Shown: piece by piece, positions 1 to 6,888 of the stretch
Position numbering within the stretch: the stretch's first letter is position 1
How the letters are laid out: each line of letters starts with the position of its first letter
NCBI GenBank assembly: GCA_020852155.1
Contig: JADZBJ010000353.1
Coordinates: forward strand, 1-9,534
Reading direction: 5' to 3'
From: Saprospiraceae bacterium
Lineage (GTDB): Bacteria > Bacteroidota > Bacteroidia > Chitinophagales > Saprospiraceae
Length of the DNA stretch: 9,534 bases
Position numbers and translations under genes: made by a program
The notes under the pieces: model-generated
The model's input: the letters and a program-made list of their open reading frames with translations, nothing else
What the model was told of the DNA's origin: nothing
Databases searched by the model: none

Positions 1-915
1 ATTACAGCCGTAGGCCACACCTGCCGAAGCACCGTCAGTGCCACGTGGCGCAGCACCCGCGCCGATCATGGCCGTACCGTGTCCGCATTGGTCGTGTGGC
101 GTTTCGCCGGGGCCTGTGAGCGTGACGAGTTTGTTGATGTTGCGGCCGCCGGAAAAGCCTTGAGCAAAATCGTCGCCGAGGTTTTCCTGATCGTCGCTGG
201 CGCCAGTGTCCACCCACATCACGGTTACGCCTGCGCCGGTTGAGTTAGCCCAGGCTTGATTGATTTTGTGAAATGAATGATTCCACGATTGCTTGCAGCC
301 CGGCGTGATATTGGTGTAGTCCACGTTGACCACCAGGCCGGTATTGCCGTTGTTATTGTCGCAACCGGAGCCGCCGGAAGAACGATCAGCCGACTGAGTG
401 GTCATGAACGGTTCATAACCGATGGGTTCGGCATAGCGCACCACCGATGACGCGCGAAGCAGCGCGATGGTCGCCGGATTGCGCACGTACAACTCCATAA
501 AAGGCAGTACGCCGTTTTCCTGAAAGGCAAATAATTCTTCCTCCCGCAGCGTGGGGTTGGACAGTCGTTCTGAATTCAGCACCAGTTCCAGCACCTCCTT
601 GCGGGCATCGCGCCAGGCAGATGATTGCAGGTCAATCTGATTCAGGCGTTGTTCGATATTTTTTTCGTTAGATGGTTTGTAACCGACCGACAGCACATAA
701 TCGGAGTTGGACAAGGCCGTCCAGACTTGTTCGTCAGACGCCCAGGCCCATAAAAATTCGCCTTTTTGCAGTATCGTCTGTTGAATGTACTGATCCAGTT
801 GAGCAGGGTCAGGCGGCGTGTTCGGGGCGACATTCGTTGTGTTGACATCCTGTTTCCGGCAGCTGTACATAGCTGTCAGAAGCAATGCCATGAGGAGTAA
901 ATGTTGACTTTTCAT
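1..915 (-). CDS. S8 (subtilisin-like) serine protease lipoprotein, C-terminus cut by window edge
   Basis: A single open frame runs from ATG at 915 to the window edge (305 codons, no stop). Residues 1-18 form a hydrophobic signal ending at Cys19 (LLTAMYSC), a plausible though imperfect lipobox, so the protein is probably anchored in the envelope. Residues 20-205 form a propeptide-like region; its end (SVVRYAEPIGYEPF, 157-170) resembles the end of an inhibitor I9-type prosegment. The catalytic domain then starts: VMWVDTGAS carries the catalytic Asp236 in the D-T/S-G motif, and CGHGTAMIGAGAAPRG carries the catalytic His279 in the H-G-T motif. The GTSMA-type serine motif must lie beyond base 1. 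Cys185, Cys207 and Cys277 could form disulfides. No Shine-Dalgarno is visible, which is normal in Bacteroidota. A phylum-type promoter lies just upstream. Family assignment is firm; substrate is unknown. Confidence 0.9.
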   Translation of the reverse strand, partial: MKSQHLLLMALLLTAMYSCRKQDVNTTNVAPNTPPDPAQLDQYIQQTILQKGEFLWAWASDEQVWTALSNSDYVLSVGYKPSNEKNIEQRLNQIDLQSSAWRDARKEVLELVLNSERLSNPTLREEELFAFQENGVLPFMELYVRNPATIALLRASSVVRYAEPIGYEPFMTTQSADRSSGGSGCDNNNGNTGLVVNVDYTNITPGCKQSWNHSFHKINQAWANSTGAGVTVMWVDTGASDDQENLGDDFAQGFSGGRNINKLVTLTGPGETPHDQCGHGTAMIGAGAAPRGTDGASAGVAYGCN

Positions 916-950
916 GTGAAGGACAGGTGTTAAATAAAATTTTGATTGGG

Positions 951-982
951 CAAAACTAACGATCAAGTCTTTAATATTTCAA
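951..982 (-). promoter_or_regulatory. Predicted Bacteroidota-type promoter for the S8 protease gene
   Basis: Read on the minus strand, TTG at 982-980 is followed after 21 bases by TAGTTTTG at 958-951, an exact match to the TAnnTTTG -7 element known in Bacteroidota. Transcription would start near 945, leaving a leader of about 30 bases before the ATG at 915. Motif match only. Confidence 0.5.
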
Positions 983-1230
983 CTTTATTAAATTTTGACA
1001 TGATAAATAACAAAAACCCAACCTGAAACCAAAGCCCCATTGAACAACTACCGATAAAGCCTTGTCAAGCCATTTTAGTGCGCATAGGGTATTTTTATGC
1101 GCTTGCGGCTACCTTCGCGCCTTAAAATTCCGGTTAAGATCTCTGACAAGACCAATTCAGGCTAACATGGTGATAACTCGTTGATAATTATCATATTAGC
1201 ACAAGATCAAATAACCCTTTTCAGAAAAAA

Positions 1231-1324
1231 TTGTCATCCTGAACGCAGTGAAGGATCTGGTCAAACAGTTGTGTGTATTTCCGCTTTGTGGGTCGCAGAT
1301 CCTTCACTTCGTTCAGGATGACAA
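1231..1324. repeat. 94-bp hairpin repeat with GTCATCCTGA ends
   Basis: The arms 1231-1259 and 1296-1324 are 29 bases long and complementary except at one position, around a 36-base loop. The arm sequence (TTGTCATCCTGAAC... GAAGGATCTG) is a dispersed repeat I recognise from many bacterial genomes; its spurious translations (VILNEVKDL, LHCVQDD) recur in databases. On the minus strand the stem is followed directly by six T (complement of 1225-1230), and on the plus strand by T6 at 1331-1336 a few bases later, so it could also stop transcription in both directions. No transposase is present, so any mobility would have to be supplied elsewhere. Confidence 0.8.
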
Positions 1325-1387
1325 ACCGTGTTTTTTCTTTACAAACTATTGATTTACAACAAATTAATACATTTTCGTAAATACTTA

Positions 1388-1548
1388 GAGGTTGTTTAAA
1401 TTTCACTGCTGGATTCAAAAAGAGCAGATTTTGGCGATAGCCGATCCTTGTTTTTCGGGGTGAAGCGGGGATTTCAGCCTGAAAAACAAAAGAAGGATGG
1501 CGGCAAAAGATGCCTTTTTGAGCCAGTAAGTGAATTTTAAACAACCTC
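1388..1548. repeat. 161-bp palindromic MITE-like element flanked by TTA
   Basis: The whole segment is an imperfect palindrome. Its ends read GAGGTTGTTTAAA and the reverse complement; 1387-1407 pairs with 1529-1549 at 20 of 21 positions. Near the centre 1449-1464 pairs with 1473-1488 at 14 of 16 positions, around the loop GCGGGGAT. TTA occurs immediately outside both ends (1385-1387 and 1549-1551), which fits a 3-bp target duplication. A GAG terminus with a TNA target duplication is seen in parts of the IS5 family, so this may be a non-autonomous derivative. The palindrome is seen directly; the transposon origin is inference. It encodes nothing credible. Confidence 0.6.
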
Positions 1549-1623
1549 TTACAGCCATTTTCCATATTGCAGCCAATAAACGCTGCTGCCACATGGGAAA
1601 TAGCTGATGATCACATCAGACTT

Positions 1624-3321
1624 ATGCAACATCGTTTTCTATATTTTTTCGCGGCAACCGCCGGCATGTTGTTGTGGCACTGCGCCAGGGTCGGTCAACC
1701 GCAAGGCGGCCCCAAGGACACAACCCCGCCACGCTTGGACACGCTGCGCAGCACGCCCAACTATCAGGTCAATTTCAATGCACGCAGCCTCGAACTTTAC
1801 TTCGATGAGTGGCTGAAACTGAGCGACCCGGCCAATCAGATCCTGATCTCTCCCCCGCTGGTGAAACGCCCGACTGTAACGCTCCGGGGCAAGCAAGTGA
1901 GCATCGAGTGGGCCGATAAGGAAGTACTGCGCCCTAACTCGACCTATACCGTTCAGTTTGGCACGGCCATCAAGGATTTTCACGAAGACAATCCGACCAA
2001 AGACCTGAAATATGTCTTCAGCACCGGCTCTTTCATTGACACATTGAGCATGGCGGGCAGGCTGCAAAATTCACTAACCAGCGATCCGGTGGCCGACATG
2101 AGTATTGCGCTGTATGACAACCTGCAAGACAGTATTATCCGCAAGGAAAAACCGTATTATATCACCAAAACCAACGCCGAGGGCCAGTTCAGGTTTTCTA
2201 ACCTGAAACCCGGCTCATTCAAACTGGCGGCATTTGAAGACAAAGACCAAAATCAACTCTGGAGCGGCGAAGGCGAACAACTGGCGTTCTCGGATAGCGC
2301 TATAGCCATTGCACCCGGTAAAAGTCCGGTGGCGAACCTGCGTGTTTTCAAAAATCAGCCGCGCATGCGCGTGCTGGAACGCCGCACCAACCGCTACGGT
2401 CAAATTCGGCTGTCTTATTCGGTCACACCCGATTTTCCGGTTGCCATTACTGCCGTCGAGCCAGTCGAAGGCTTGACCTGGAAAAGCGAACGCATTCAGG
2501 ATTCTATCGCGATCTGGTATGATTTACCCGAAAGCGTCAAGGAATTTTCGTTGCTGGTCAATGGCGATACCGTGGCGGTCAAGACGCCCGACCGCGCGGC
2601 TTTTTTGAATACACGAAAGGCAAATTACGCCGACGCAGTTCCGTCAGCGCCCAAGCGCGGGCAAAAACCGACGCCGCAGGCAGCACCGGCTTCCAGAACG
2701 CAAAACGTAGCGGCTGGCCAACCGGCGGTTTTACTGTTCGATGCGCCAATTGTCAGCGCAGACACTTCCAAATGGATATTGACTGTGGATTCCACGCGCA
2801 TTCAGGCATTTTCCGTGTCTAATGACAGCAGCAACAGCGCCCGGCGCGCCTTGAAACTGGCCGCCACCTGGAATGGCGATCGCCAGCATCAGTTGTTGCT
2901 TTTGCCCGGCGCGGTGAGCGATATTTGGGGCAAAACCAACGAAGACACCCTCCGAAGGTCATTCAACGTTATCGCTTCGAAATCGTTGGCCACACTCAAC
3001 CTGAGTATTCCGGGCCTGAAAGCCGGACAACAATATGTGCTACAATTACTCAATGGTCAGGCACTGGAAGCCGAACGCGTATTCATCGCTACCGGAAATG
3101 ACGACCGACAGATTTTCCGAAACATGAACGCCACGATCTATACCGCACGCCTCATCACCGACACCCGCCCCAACGGCCGCTGGGACACTGGCAGTTATTT
3201 CGAACACCGCCAACCCGAAGAGGTCATCAGTTATAAACTCGAAACCCTGCGCTCCAACTGGGAACTCGAAGCCACTTTTAACGTGGATACAGACCAGGGG
3301 AAAACCCGCAAAAAGCAATAA
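1624..3321 (+). CDS. Lipoprotein with N-terminal SbsA Ig-like (Big_5) domain
   Basis: A 565-residue protein of a family very common in Bacteroidota. Residues 1-19 are a hydrophobic signal ending in LLWHC with Cys20 as lipidation site. The family hallmark GGPKDTTPP follows at 28-36, then an Ig-like Big_5 domain at about 37-135 (LELYFDEWLKL, ending YVFSTG). A second small beta-rich module at about 140-225 (NAEGQFRFSNLKPGSFKLAAFEDKDQN) resembles carboxypeptidase-regulatory-like/CNA-B folds. The remainder, about 225-565, has no domain I recognise; a Pro/Ala/Gln-rich linker sits near 335-360. The start at 1624 is chosen because it begins the signal peptide; the same frame opens at TTG 1567, but that would put 19 polar residues before the signal. 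A 6-bp hairpin (1604-1609 with 1614-1619) lies 4 bases before the ATG where a ribosome would land. Likely an envelope structural or assembly protein; its function is unknown. Confidence 0.88.
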   Translation: MQHRFLYFFAATAGMLLWHCARVGQPQGGPKDTTPPRLDTLRSTPNYQVNFNARSLELYFDEWLKLSDPANQILISPPLVKRPTVTLRGKQVSIEWADKEVLRPNSTYTVQFGTAIKDFHEDNPTKDLKYVFSTGSFIDTLSMAGRLQNSLTSDPVADMSIALYDNLQDSIIRKEKPYYITKTNAEGQFRFSNLKPGSFKLAAFEDKDQNQLWSGEGEQLAFSDSAIAIAPGKSPVANLRVFKNQPRMRVLERRTNRYGQIRLSYSVTPDFPVAITAVEPVEGLTWKSERIQDSIAIWYDLPESVKEFSLLVNGDTVAVKTPDRAAFLNTRKANYADAVPSAPKRGQKPTPQAAPASRTQNVAAGQPAVLLFDAPIVSADTSKWILTVDSTRIQAFSVSNDSSNSARRALKLAATWNGDRQHQLLLLPGAVSDIWGKTNEDTLRRSFNVIASKSLATLNLSIPGLKAGQQYVLQLLNGQALEAERVFIATGNDDRQIFRNMNATIYTARLITDTRPNGRWDTGSYFEHRQPEEVISYKLETLRSNWELEATFNVDTDQGKTRKKQ

Positions 3322-3322
3322 A

Positions 3323-3414
3323 GGGTGGAGGGTAAAAGGCGGAGGGCGGAAGGTAAAAGTGAGGGCGAAGCCAATGAAACAATCCTGAAAATCCTAAAAT
3401 CCCGGAAATCCTGA
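3323..3414. repeat. Short degenerate tandem repeats after the Big_5 gene
   Basis: Two kinds lie side by side, beginning one base after the stop codon. A purine-rich 21-bp period gives GGGTGGAGGGTAAAAG at 3323 and GGGCGGAAGGTAAAAG at 3344 (14 of 16 identical). At 3381-3414 a shorter motif, AATCCTGA and variants, recurs four times at 8-10 base spacing. No coding potential is apparent on either strand. Confidence 0.55.
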
Positions 3415-3421
3415 TAAAAGA

Positions 3422-3460
3422 ACGCCCCCTCCTTTTTCCCGTAGAAAAAAGAGGGGGCGT
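3422..3460. terminator. Strong hairpin between convergent genes, probable bidirectional terminator
   Basis: Bases 3422-3438 pair with 3444-3460 at 16 of 17 positions (ACGCCCCCTC with GAGGGGGCGT plus a T/A-rich upper stem) around the loop CCGTA. It lies between the ends of the plus-strand lipoprotein gene (3321) and the minus-strand sigma factor gene (3544). On the minus strand TCTTTT follows directly; on the plus strand T6 comes 8 bases later (3469-3474). The position and very stable stem argue for termination, although neither T-tract is ideal. Confidence 0.6.
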
Positions 3461-3500
3461 AACAGTGGTTTTTTGCCGCTTATTTTCGGCAATTAGATTT

Positions 3501-3538
3501 GTTGCGACGGGACTGGTCAAATAGCGCCCCGTCGCAAC
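3501..3538 (-). terminator. Hairpin just after the sigma factor stop codon
   Basis: GTTGCGACGGG at 3501-3511 is perfectly complementary to 3528-3538, with a 16-base loop. It begins 5 bases beyond the sigma factor stop codon at 3544. The sequence that follows on the minus strand (AAATCTAATT) is A/T-rich but has no clean T-run, so it may be a 3' stabilising stem rather than a terminator. Confidence 0.4.
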
Positions 3539-3543
3539 GTCTA

Positions 3544-4131
3544 TTATTGGAGCACCAGATCGCTGCGTTCAGACATCATCTTGCGAATATTAATGAGTGC
3601 GTAACGCATACGGCCCAGGGCTGTATTGATGCTGACGCGTGTCAGCGAGGCGATTTCCTTGAAACTCATGTCGGCGTAGTGGCGCAGGATTACGACTTCG
3701 CGCTGTTCTTCCGGCAGGGCATCCACGAGTTTGCGGATGCGGTTGTGTGTTTCCGAGCGCATGATTTGCGTTTCGGGGCCATCGTCGCTCAGGCGCAGCA
3801 CATCGAAGATGTCAAAATCATCCGTTGGGTTGATGTGCGCACGGCGTTTGTTGCGGCGGTGGTAATCCACACACATGTTGTAAGCGATACGCATGGCCCA
3901 TTGCACGAATTTACCTTCGTGGTTGTAACGGCCCTTGCGGATCGTATCAATGATTTTAATAAAGACTTCCTGGAAAATATCTTCTGCCAATGCGTGATCT
4001 TTCACGAAGAGGTAGATAGAAGTGTAGATTTTGGACTTATAGCGTTGGAGAAGAACCTCGAATGCTTTTTCATCACCTTGCATGTAGCGATCAAGCAGAT
4101 CTTGATCGTGGATCATTGACATAACTTGCAT
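3544..4131 (-). CDS. ECF-type sigma-70 family RNA polymerase sigma factor
   Basis: A 195-residue sigma factor of the group IV (extracytoplasmic function) class that directs RNA polymerase to a specific promoter set. Region 2 spans about 23-95: the core-binding helix contains ALAEDIFQEVFIKI (47-60) and the -10 recognition part KFVQWAMRIAYNMCVDYHRR (74-93). Region 4 spans about 132-187: LPEEQREVVILRHYADMSFKEIA then a helix-turn-helix VSINTALGRMRYALINIRK (167-184). The DIFDVLRLSDD linker is as in common Bacteroidota relatives. ATG candidates in frame are 4131, 4122 and 4116; relatives tend to start near MSxxxDQELL, which favours 4122, but no Shine-Dalgarno decides it and the longest ATG form is given. 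No anti-sigma factor gene lies next to it, so control may be transcriptional. Its regulon cannot be told from the sequence. Confidence 0.93.
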   Translation of the reverse strand: MQVMSMIHDQDLLDRYMQGDEKAFEVLLQRYKSKIYTSIYLFVKDHALAEDIFQEVFIKIIDTIRKGRYNHEGKFVQWAMRIAYNMCVDYHRRNKRRAHINPTDDFDIFDVLRLSDDGPETQIMRSETHNRIRKLVDALPEEQREVVILRHYADMSFKEIASLTRVSINTALGRMRYALINIRKMMSERSDLVLQ

Positions 4132-4228
4132 GAGCAAAAACTGTTTGCTTTTTACGACCAGTAATAGTTGTATTAACAGGTGTACAAGTTAGTCTCTATA
4201 CGCAGAATGAGTTGGTGATGAAATGTTT

Positions 4229-4245
4229 GGATAACTGGATTATCC
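4229..4245. promoter_or_regulatory. Palindrome in the sigma factor leader, possible operator or hairpin
   Basis: GGATAACTGGATTATCC consists of 6-base arms GGATAA/TTATCC around CTGGA. It lies about 8-24 bases downstream of the predicted transcription start of the sigma factor gene, a typical place for a repressor site or leader hairpin. No specific regulator is recognised. Confidence 0.35.
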
Positions 4246-4258
4246 TTGGTTGCGGGGT

Positions 4259-4290
4259 CAAAAGTAAAACGGGTTGCCTGAGTATCCAAA
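4259..4290 (-). promoter_or_regulatory. Predicted Bacteroidota-type promoter for the ECF sigma factor gene
   Basis: On the minus strand TTTG at 4290-4287 is followed after 20 bases by TACTTTTG at 4266-4259, matching both elements of the phylum consensus. A nine-base A-tract (T-run 4291-4299 on the plus strand) abuts the -33 element like an UP element. The start site would be near 4253, giving an unusually long leader of about 120 bases before the ATG at 4131. Confidence 0.6.
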
Positions 4291-4499
4291 TTTTTTTTTC
4301 AATTTTAACAATATTTTACGGACAGGCTTGGGAAATGTCCATTTTGGTGAAATGAAATTTAAGGATTTAGGTACTTTTGCCGCTGATTTTAAAATAAAAT
4401 ATGGTGTAGCATTTTTTCACACCCAACCTTACAGGCATAGTCGCCACTGCTACATCACTTAACATCCAAACATGTTCCTGCGACTTTTGCCCGTTTTTT

Positions 4500-5798
4500 A
4501 TGGAAATTATTATAGTACTCCTCCTCATTGCCCTGCATGGTTTTTTAGTGCTGGGTGAAATTGCCCTGTTGACAGCCAAGCGTTCCAGACTGGAAGGCGA
4601 GAAAATGAAAGGCAACGCCAACGCCAAAATCGCCATTGACCTGCTCGACGATATTGACAACTATTTGTCGGCCATGCAAATTGGCATCACGCTCATCAGT
4701 ATCATCGAAGGCGCTTATGCCGGTGTGGCCATCAGCCATTATATCGAGCCTTATATTCTGATGGTGCCAGCCCTGGCGCCCTATTCCGCCAAACTGTCGC
4801 TGTCTATCGTGGTGGTGCTCATCACCTACTTTTCACTGATTATTGGCGAACTGGCGCCCAAATACGTCGCCATTCAATACGCAGAAAGCCTGGCCATTGC
4901 CTGCGCTCCGATCATGCGTATCATCATCAAGGTGACAGGCCCGATTTCCGCTTTCTTGAGTTGGAGCACGAAGATGTTCATGCGGATGCTGTTCATCAAG
5001 CCCAACGAACAACAAAGCATTTCGGAAGACGAGATTAAAACCATGGTCAAAATGGCCAACCAGCAAGGCGTTCTGGAGGAAAAAGAAAGCGAGTTCATTC
5101 AAAATATCCTGCGCTTTGCCGACCGTGATGCTTATACCATCATGACGCACCGTAATGAAGTGGAATGGCTGGACATCACCGCCGGAAAGGAAGAAACAGA
5201 TCGCATTATTCGCGAAAGCGGATACACCAAGTTCCTGTTGTGCGAAGACAGCATCGAGAATATTCTCGGCGTGGTAAAACTGCGCGACTACATTGACAAC
5301 TACCACAAGCCCGGTTTTGACCTCCGTCAAATTGCCACTGCTCCGCTGTACGTACCCGAAACCATCAATGCCCTGAAAGTCCTGGAATATTTCAGAAAAG
5401 AGCGCAATTACTTCGCTGTCGTCGTGGATGAATACGGCTCTACCCAGGGGATTATCACATTGCACGACCTGACGGAAAATATTTTTGGCGCACTACCCGA
5501 CCTCGACGATGCCGAAGGGCCTTCCGTTGTCACCCGTGAAGACGGCACCTGGCTGGTGGATGGCACCATTCCAATTGATGAATTGCGCGATACCATTTCC
5601 CTCAAGGAGTTTGATTTCGAAGACGTAGATTACTCCACGCTGGCCGGTTTTATCCTGTATAAAATGGGTGAAATACCAAAAGTCGGCGACATCATGGAAA
5701 GTGAAGGTTATCGCTTTGAAATCGTGGACATGGACAAGAGTAAAATTGACAAGGTGCTGGTTCGAAAACTGGAGGCAAACCCGGATGAAGACGAATGA
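4500..5798 (+). CDS. CNNM/CorC-HlyC family membrane protein (DUF21-CBS-CBS-CorC_HlyC)
   Basis: A 432-residue inner-membrane protein, full length for the hemolysin-III-unrelated 'hemolysin family' (TlyC/CorC/CNNM). DUF21 covers about 1-185, with hydrophobic segments near 3-25, 58-80, 98-117 and 128-150; it contains the conserved LSAMQIGIT (57-64) and GELAPK (116-121) motifs. A CBS pair follows at about 210-330; the second ends in the family signature VVVDEYGSTQGIIT (307-320). The CorC_HlyC domain occupies about 342-425 (DGTIPIDEL at 354-362). Characterised CNNM/CorC relatives transport or regulate Mg2+ and bind ATP-Mg in the CBS pair; hemolytic activity is a historical label. Bacteroidota also have GldE, a gliding-motility paralogue found near mutY, but the N-terminus here fits the general family better. 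No Shine-Dalgarno is seen. The 3' end overlaps mutY by 14 bases. Confidence 0.92.
   Translation: MEIIIVLLLIALHGFLVLGEIALLTAKRSRLEGEKMKGNANAKIAIDLLDDIDNYLSAMQIGITLISIIEGAYAGVAISHYIEPYILMVPALAPYSAKLSLSIVVVLITYFSLIIGELAPKYVAIQYAESLAIACAPIMRIIIKVTGPISAFLSWSTKMFMRMLFIKPNEQQSISEDEIKTMVKMANQQGVLEEKESEFIQNILRFADRDAYTIMTHRNEVEWLDITAGKEETDRIIRESGYTKFLLCEDSIENILGVVKLRDYIDNYHKPGFDLRQIATAPLYVPETINALKVLEYFRKERNYFAVVVDEYGSTQGIITLHDLTENIFGALPDLDDAEGPSVVTREDGTWLVDGTIPIDELRDTISLKEFDFEDVDYSTLAGFILYKMGEIPKVGDIMESEGYRFEIVDMDKSKIDKVLVRKLEANPDEDE
5771..5775 (+). promoter_or_regulatory. Shine-Dalgarno that sets the mutY start
   Basis: GGAGG lies inside the end of the CorC-like gene, 9 bases before ATG 5785. It supports 5785 over the upstream in-frame ATG at 5668, and indicates that mutY is translated from the same transcript. 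Confidence 0.7.
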
Positions 5799-6888
5799 CC
5801 TTTTTCAGTGGACCAGAACACAACTGATTGATTGGGCCGTCCGACACCCACGTCCCTTGCCCTGGAAAGGAATACGCAAACCTTATCAGGTATGGCTTTC
5901 TGAAATTATCCTGCAACAAACCAGGGTAGAACAGGGCCTACCCTACTACGAACGTTTTCTGCAAGCCTGCCCGACCACTGAAGACCTGGCGCGTTTGTCT
6001 GAAAACGAACTGTTCAAATTGTGGGAGGGATTGGGCTATTACAGCCGGGCCAGAAATATGCACGCCACAGCGCGCTTTATCGCCCATGAATTGCAGGGTA
6101 TTTTCCCGAGTCAGTATGCAGATATCCGCGCCTTGAAAGGGGTGGGCGATTACACCGCCGCCGCCATCGCCTCCTTTGCCTTTGATTTACCCCACGCCGT
6201 GCTGGACGGCAATGTGTACCGGGTTCTATCGCGGTTCATGGGTGTTACCACGCCGATAGACGCGTCATCCGCCAAACGTGAGTATTCGACGTTGGCAGAA
6301 TCGCTGCTCGACGAGGAACATCCGGGCGCCTGGAACCAGATCATGATGGATTTCGGCGCTACGTGGTGCACGCCCCGCAATCCGAAATGCGCGGATTGCC
6401 CCCTTCGGGAAAAATGCGTCGCGCTGTCAACAGGCCAGGTCGAATCGCTGCCCGTCAAATCCAAAAAAATGGCGAAAAAGGAGCGATTTTTTGTTTATTT
6501 CATCTTGAAATCAGGAGAAAGCCGCATTATTCGCCAGCGTACGGCCAAAGATATCTGGCAGGGTCTGTGGGAATTTCCGTCATTAGAAACCGACCGAATA
6601 TCCGCCCTGCAAAACTGGGACGAAAAGCAAACGCAACAGTGGTTGAAAACATGGCTGCCGTCTGACATAAAGCCTGTTCATATATCGCCTGCCACAGCGC
6701 CGCTACAACAAACACTCACGCATCGAATCGTCTCAGCCGTTTTTTGTGAAATAACCTTTGAATCACAAGATTTAAACCACATATTGATGCACTTGCCGGA
6801 AAATGGTTTTGTAGCCATGACTTCACAGCAAATACAGTCAGGTATCGCCTTCCCCAAACTCATTCAACAGTTTGTGAGTGGTAAGTGA
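5785..6888 (+). CDS. mutY: A/G-specific adenine DNA glycosylase MutY
   Basis: A 367-residue enzyme that removes adenine mispaired with 8-oxoguanine, preventing G-to-T transversions (GO repair system). All hallmark residues are present and offset by +3 from the E. coli enzyme: catalytic Glu40 in VWLSEIILQQTRV, Tyr85 in GLGYYSRAR, the helix-hairpin-helix GVGDYTAAAIASFAF (119-133), catalytic Asp141 in VLDGNVYRVLSR, and the 4Fe-4S ligands Cys195, Cys202, Cys205 and Cys211 (C-x6-C-x2-C-x5-C). A NUDIX-like 8-oxoG-recognition domain occupies about 233-360 (RFFVYFI, IWQGLWEFPSL); the FSH loop of well-studied homologues appears as LTH at 311-313. ATG 5785 is preferred because homologues begin here and GGAGG lies 9 bases upstream. 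It overlaps the CorC-like gene by 14 bases, so the two probably form an operon. Its last codons and stop lie inside the heptamer repeat that fills the downstream gap. Confidence 0.97.
   Translation: MKTNDLFQWTRTQLIDWAVRHPRPLPWKGIRKPYQVWLSEIILQQTRVEQGLPYYERFLQACPTTEDLARLSENELFKLWEGLGYYSRARNMHATARFIAHELQGIFPSQYADIRALKGVGDYTAAAIASFAFDLPHAVLDGNVYRVLSRFMGVTTPIDASSAKREYSTLAESLLDEEHPGAWNQIMMDFGATWCTPRNPKCADCPLREKCVALSTGQVESLPVKSKKMAKKERFFVYFILKSGESRIIRQRTAKDIWQGLWEFPSLETDRISALQNWDEKQTQQWLKTWLPSDIKPVHISPATAPLQQTLTHRIVSAVFCEITFESQDLNHILMHLPENGFVAMTSQQIQSGIAFPKLIQQFVSGK

Larger units (their letters stand above)
916..1623. other. Non-coding region between divergent genes
   Basis: No credible gene lies between the protease start (915, minus) and the lipoprotein start (1624, plus). 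The stretch is AT-rich next to the protease. It holds the protease promoter, a weak 7-bp hairpin (GCGCATA at 1080-1086 against TATGCGC at 1096-1102), a 12-bp perfect palindrome TGATAATTATCA at 1182-1193, the hairpin repeat at 1231-1324 and the palindromic element at 1388-1548. A minus-strand open frame crossing 1221-1592 is an artefact of these repeats. Confidence 0.7.
4132..4499. other. Intergenic region between divergent sigma factor and CorC-like genes
   Basis: About 370 bases without a credible gene. The half near the sigma factor holds its leader, palindrome and promoter. The half near the CorC-like gene (4300-4499) is AT-rich and contains one TAnnTTTG match (TACTTTTG, 4372-4379), but the nearest TTG lies 25 bases before it, too far for a confident promoter. 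No terminator, RNA gene or riboswitch is apparent. Confidence 0.55.

Noticed and set aside
1182..1193. TGATAATTATCA palindrome as a Fur box
   Set aside because: It resembles only part of a Fur site, is far from both flanking start codons, and such AT-rich palindromes arise by chance.
1221..1592. Minus-strand open frame of 123 codons
   Set aside because: It is built from the GTCATCCTGA hairpin (giving the well-known spurious NEVKDL and HCVQDD strings) and the palindromic element, so it is not a gene.
3499..4119. Long plus-strand open frame of 206 codons
   Set aside because: It is antisense to the sigma factor gene, whose domains are unmistakable, and its own product shows no family features.
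4372..4379. TACTTTTG as promoter of the CorC-like gene
   Set aside because: No TTG lies 19-21 bases upstream; the nearest is 25 away.
4833..5465. Minus-strand open frame of 210 codons
   Set aside because: It is a shadow of the CorC-like gene, with no recognisable motifs or initiation context.
5668..5784. 39-residue N-terminal extension of MutY
   Set aside because: It overlaps the CorC-like gene deeply and has no counterpart in MutY; GGAGG supports the ATG at 5785.
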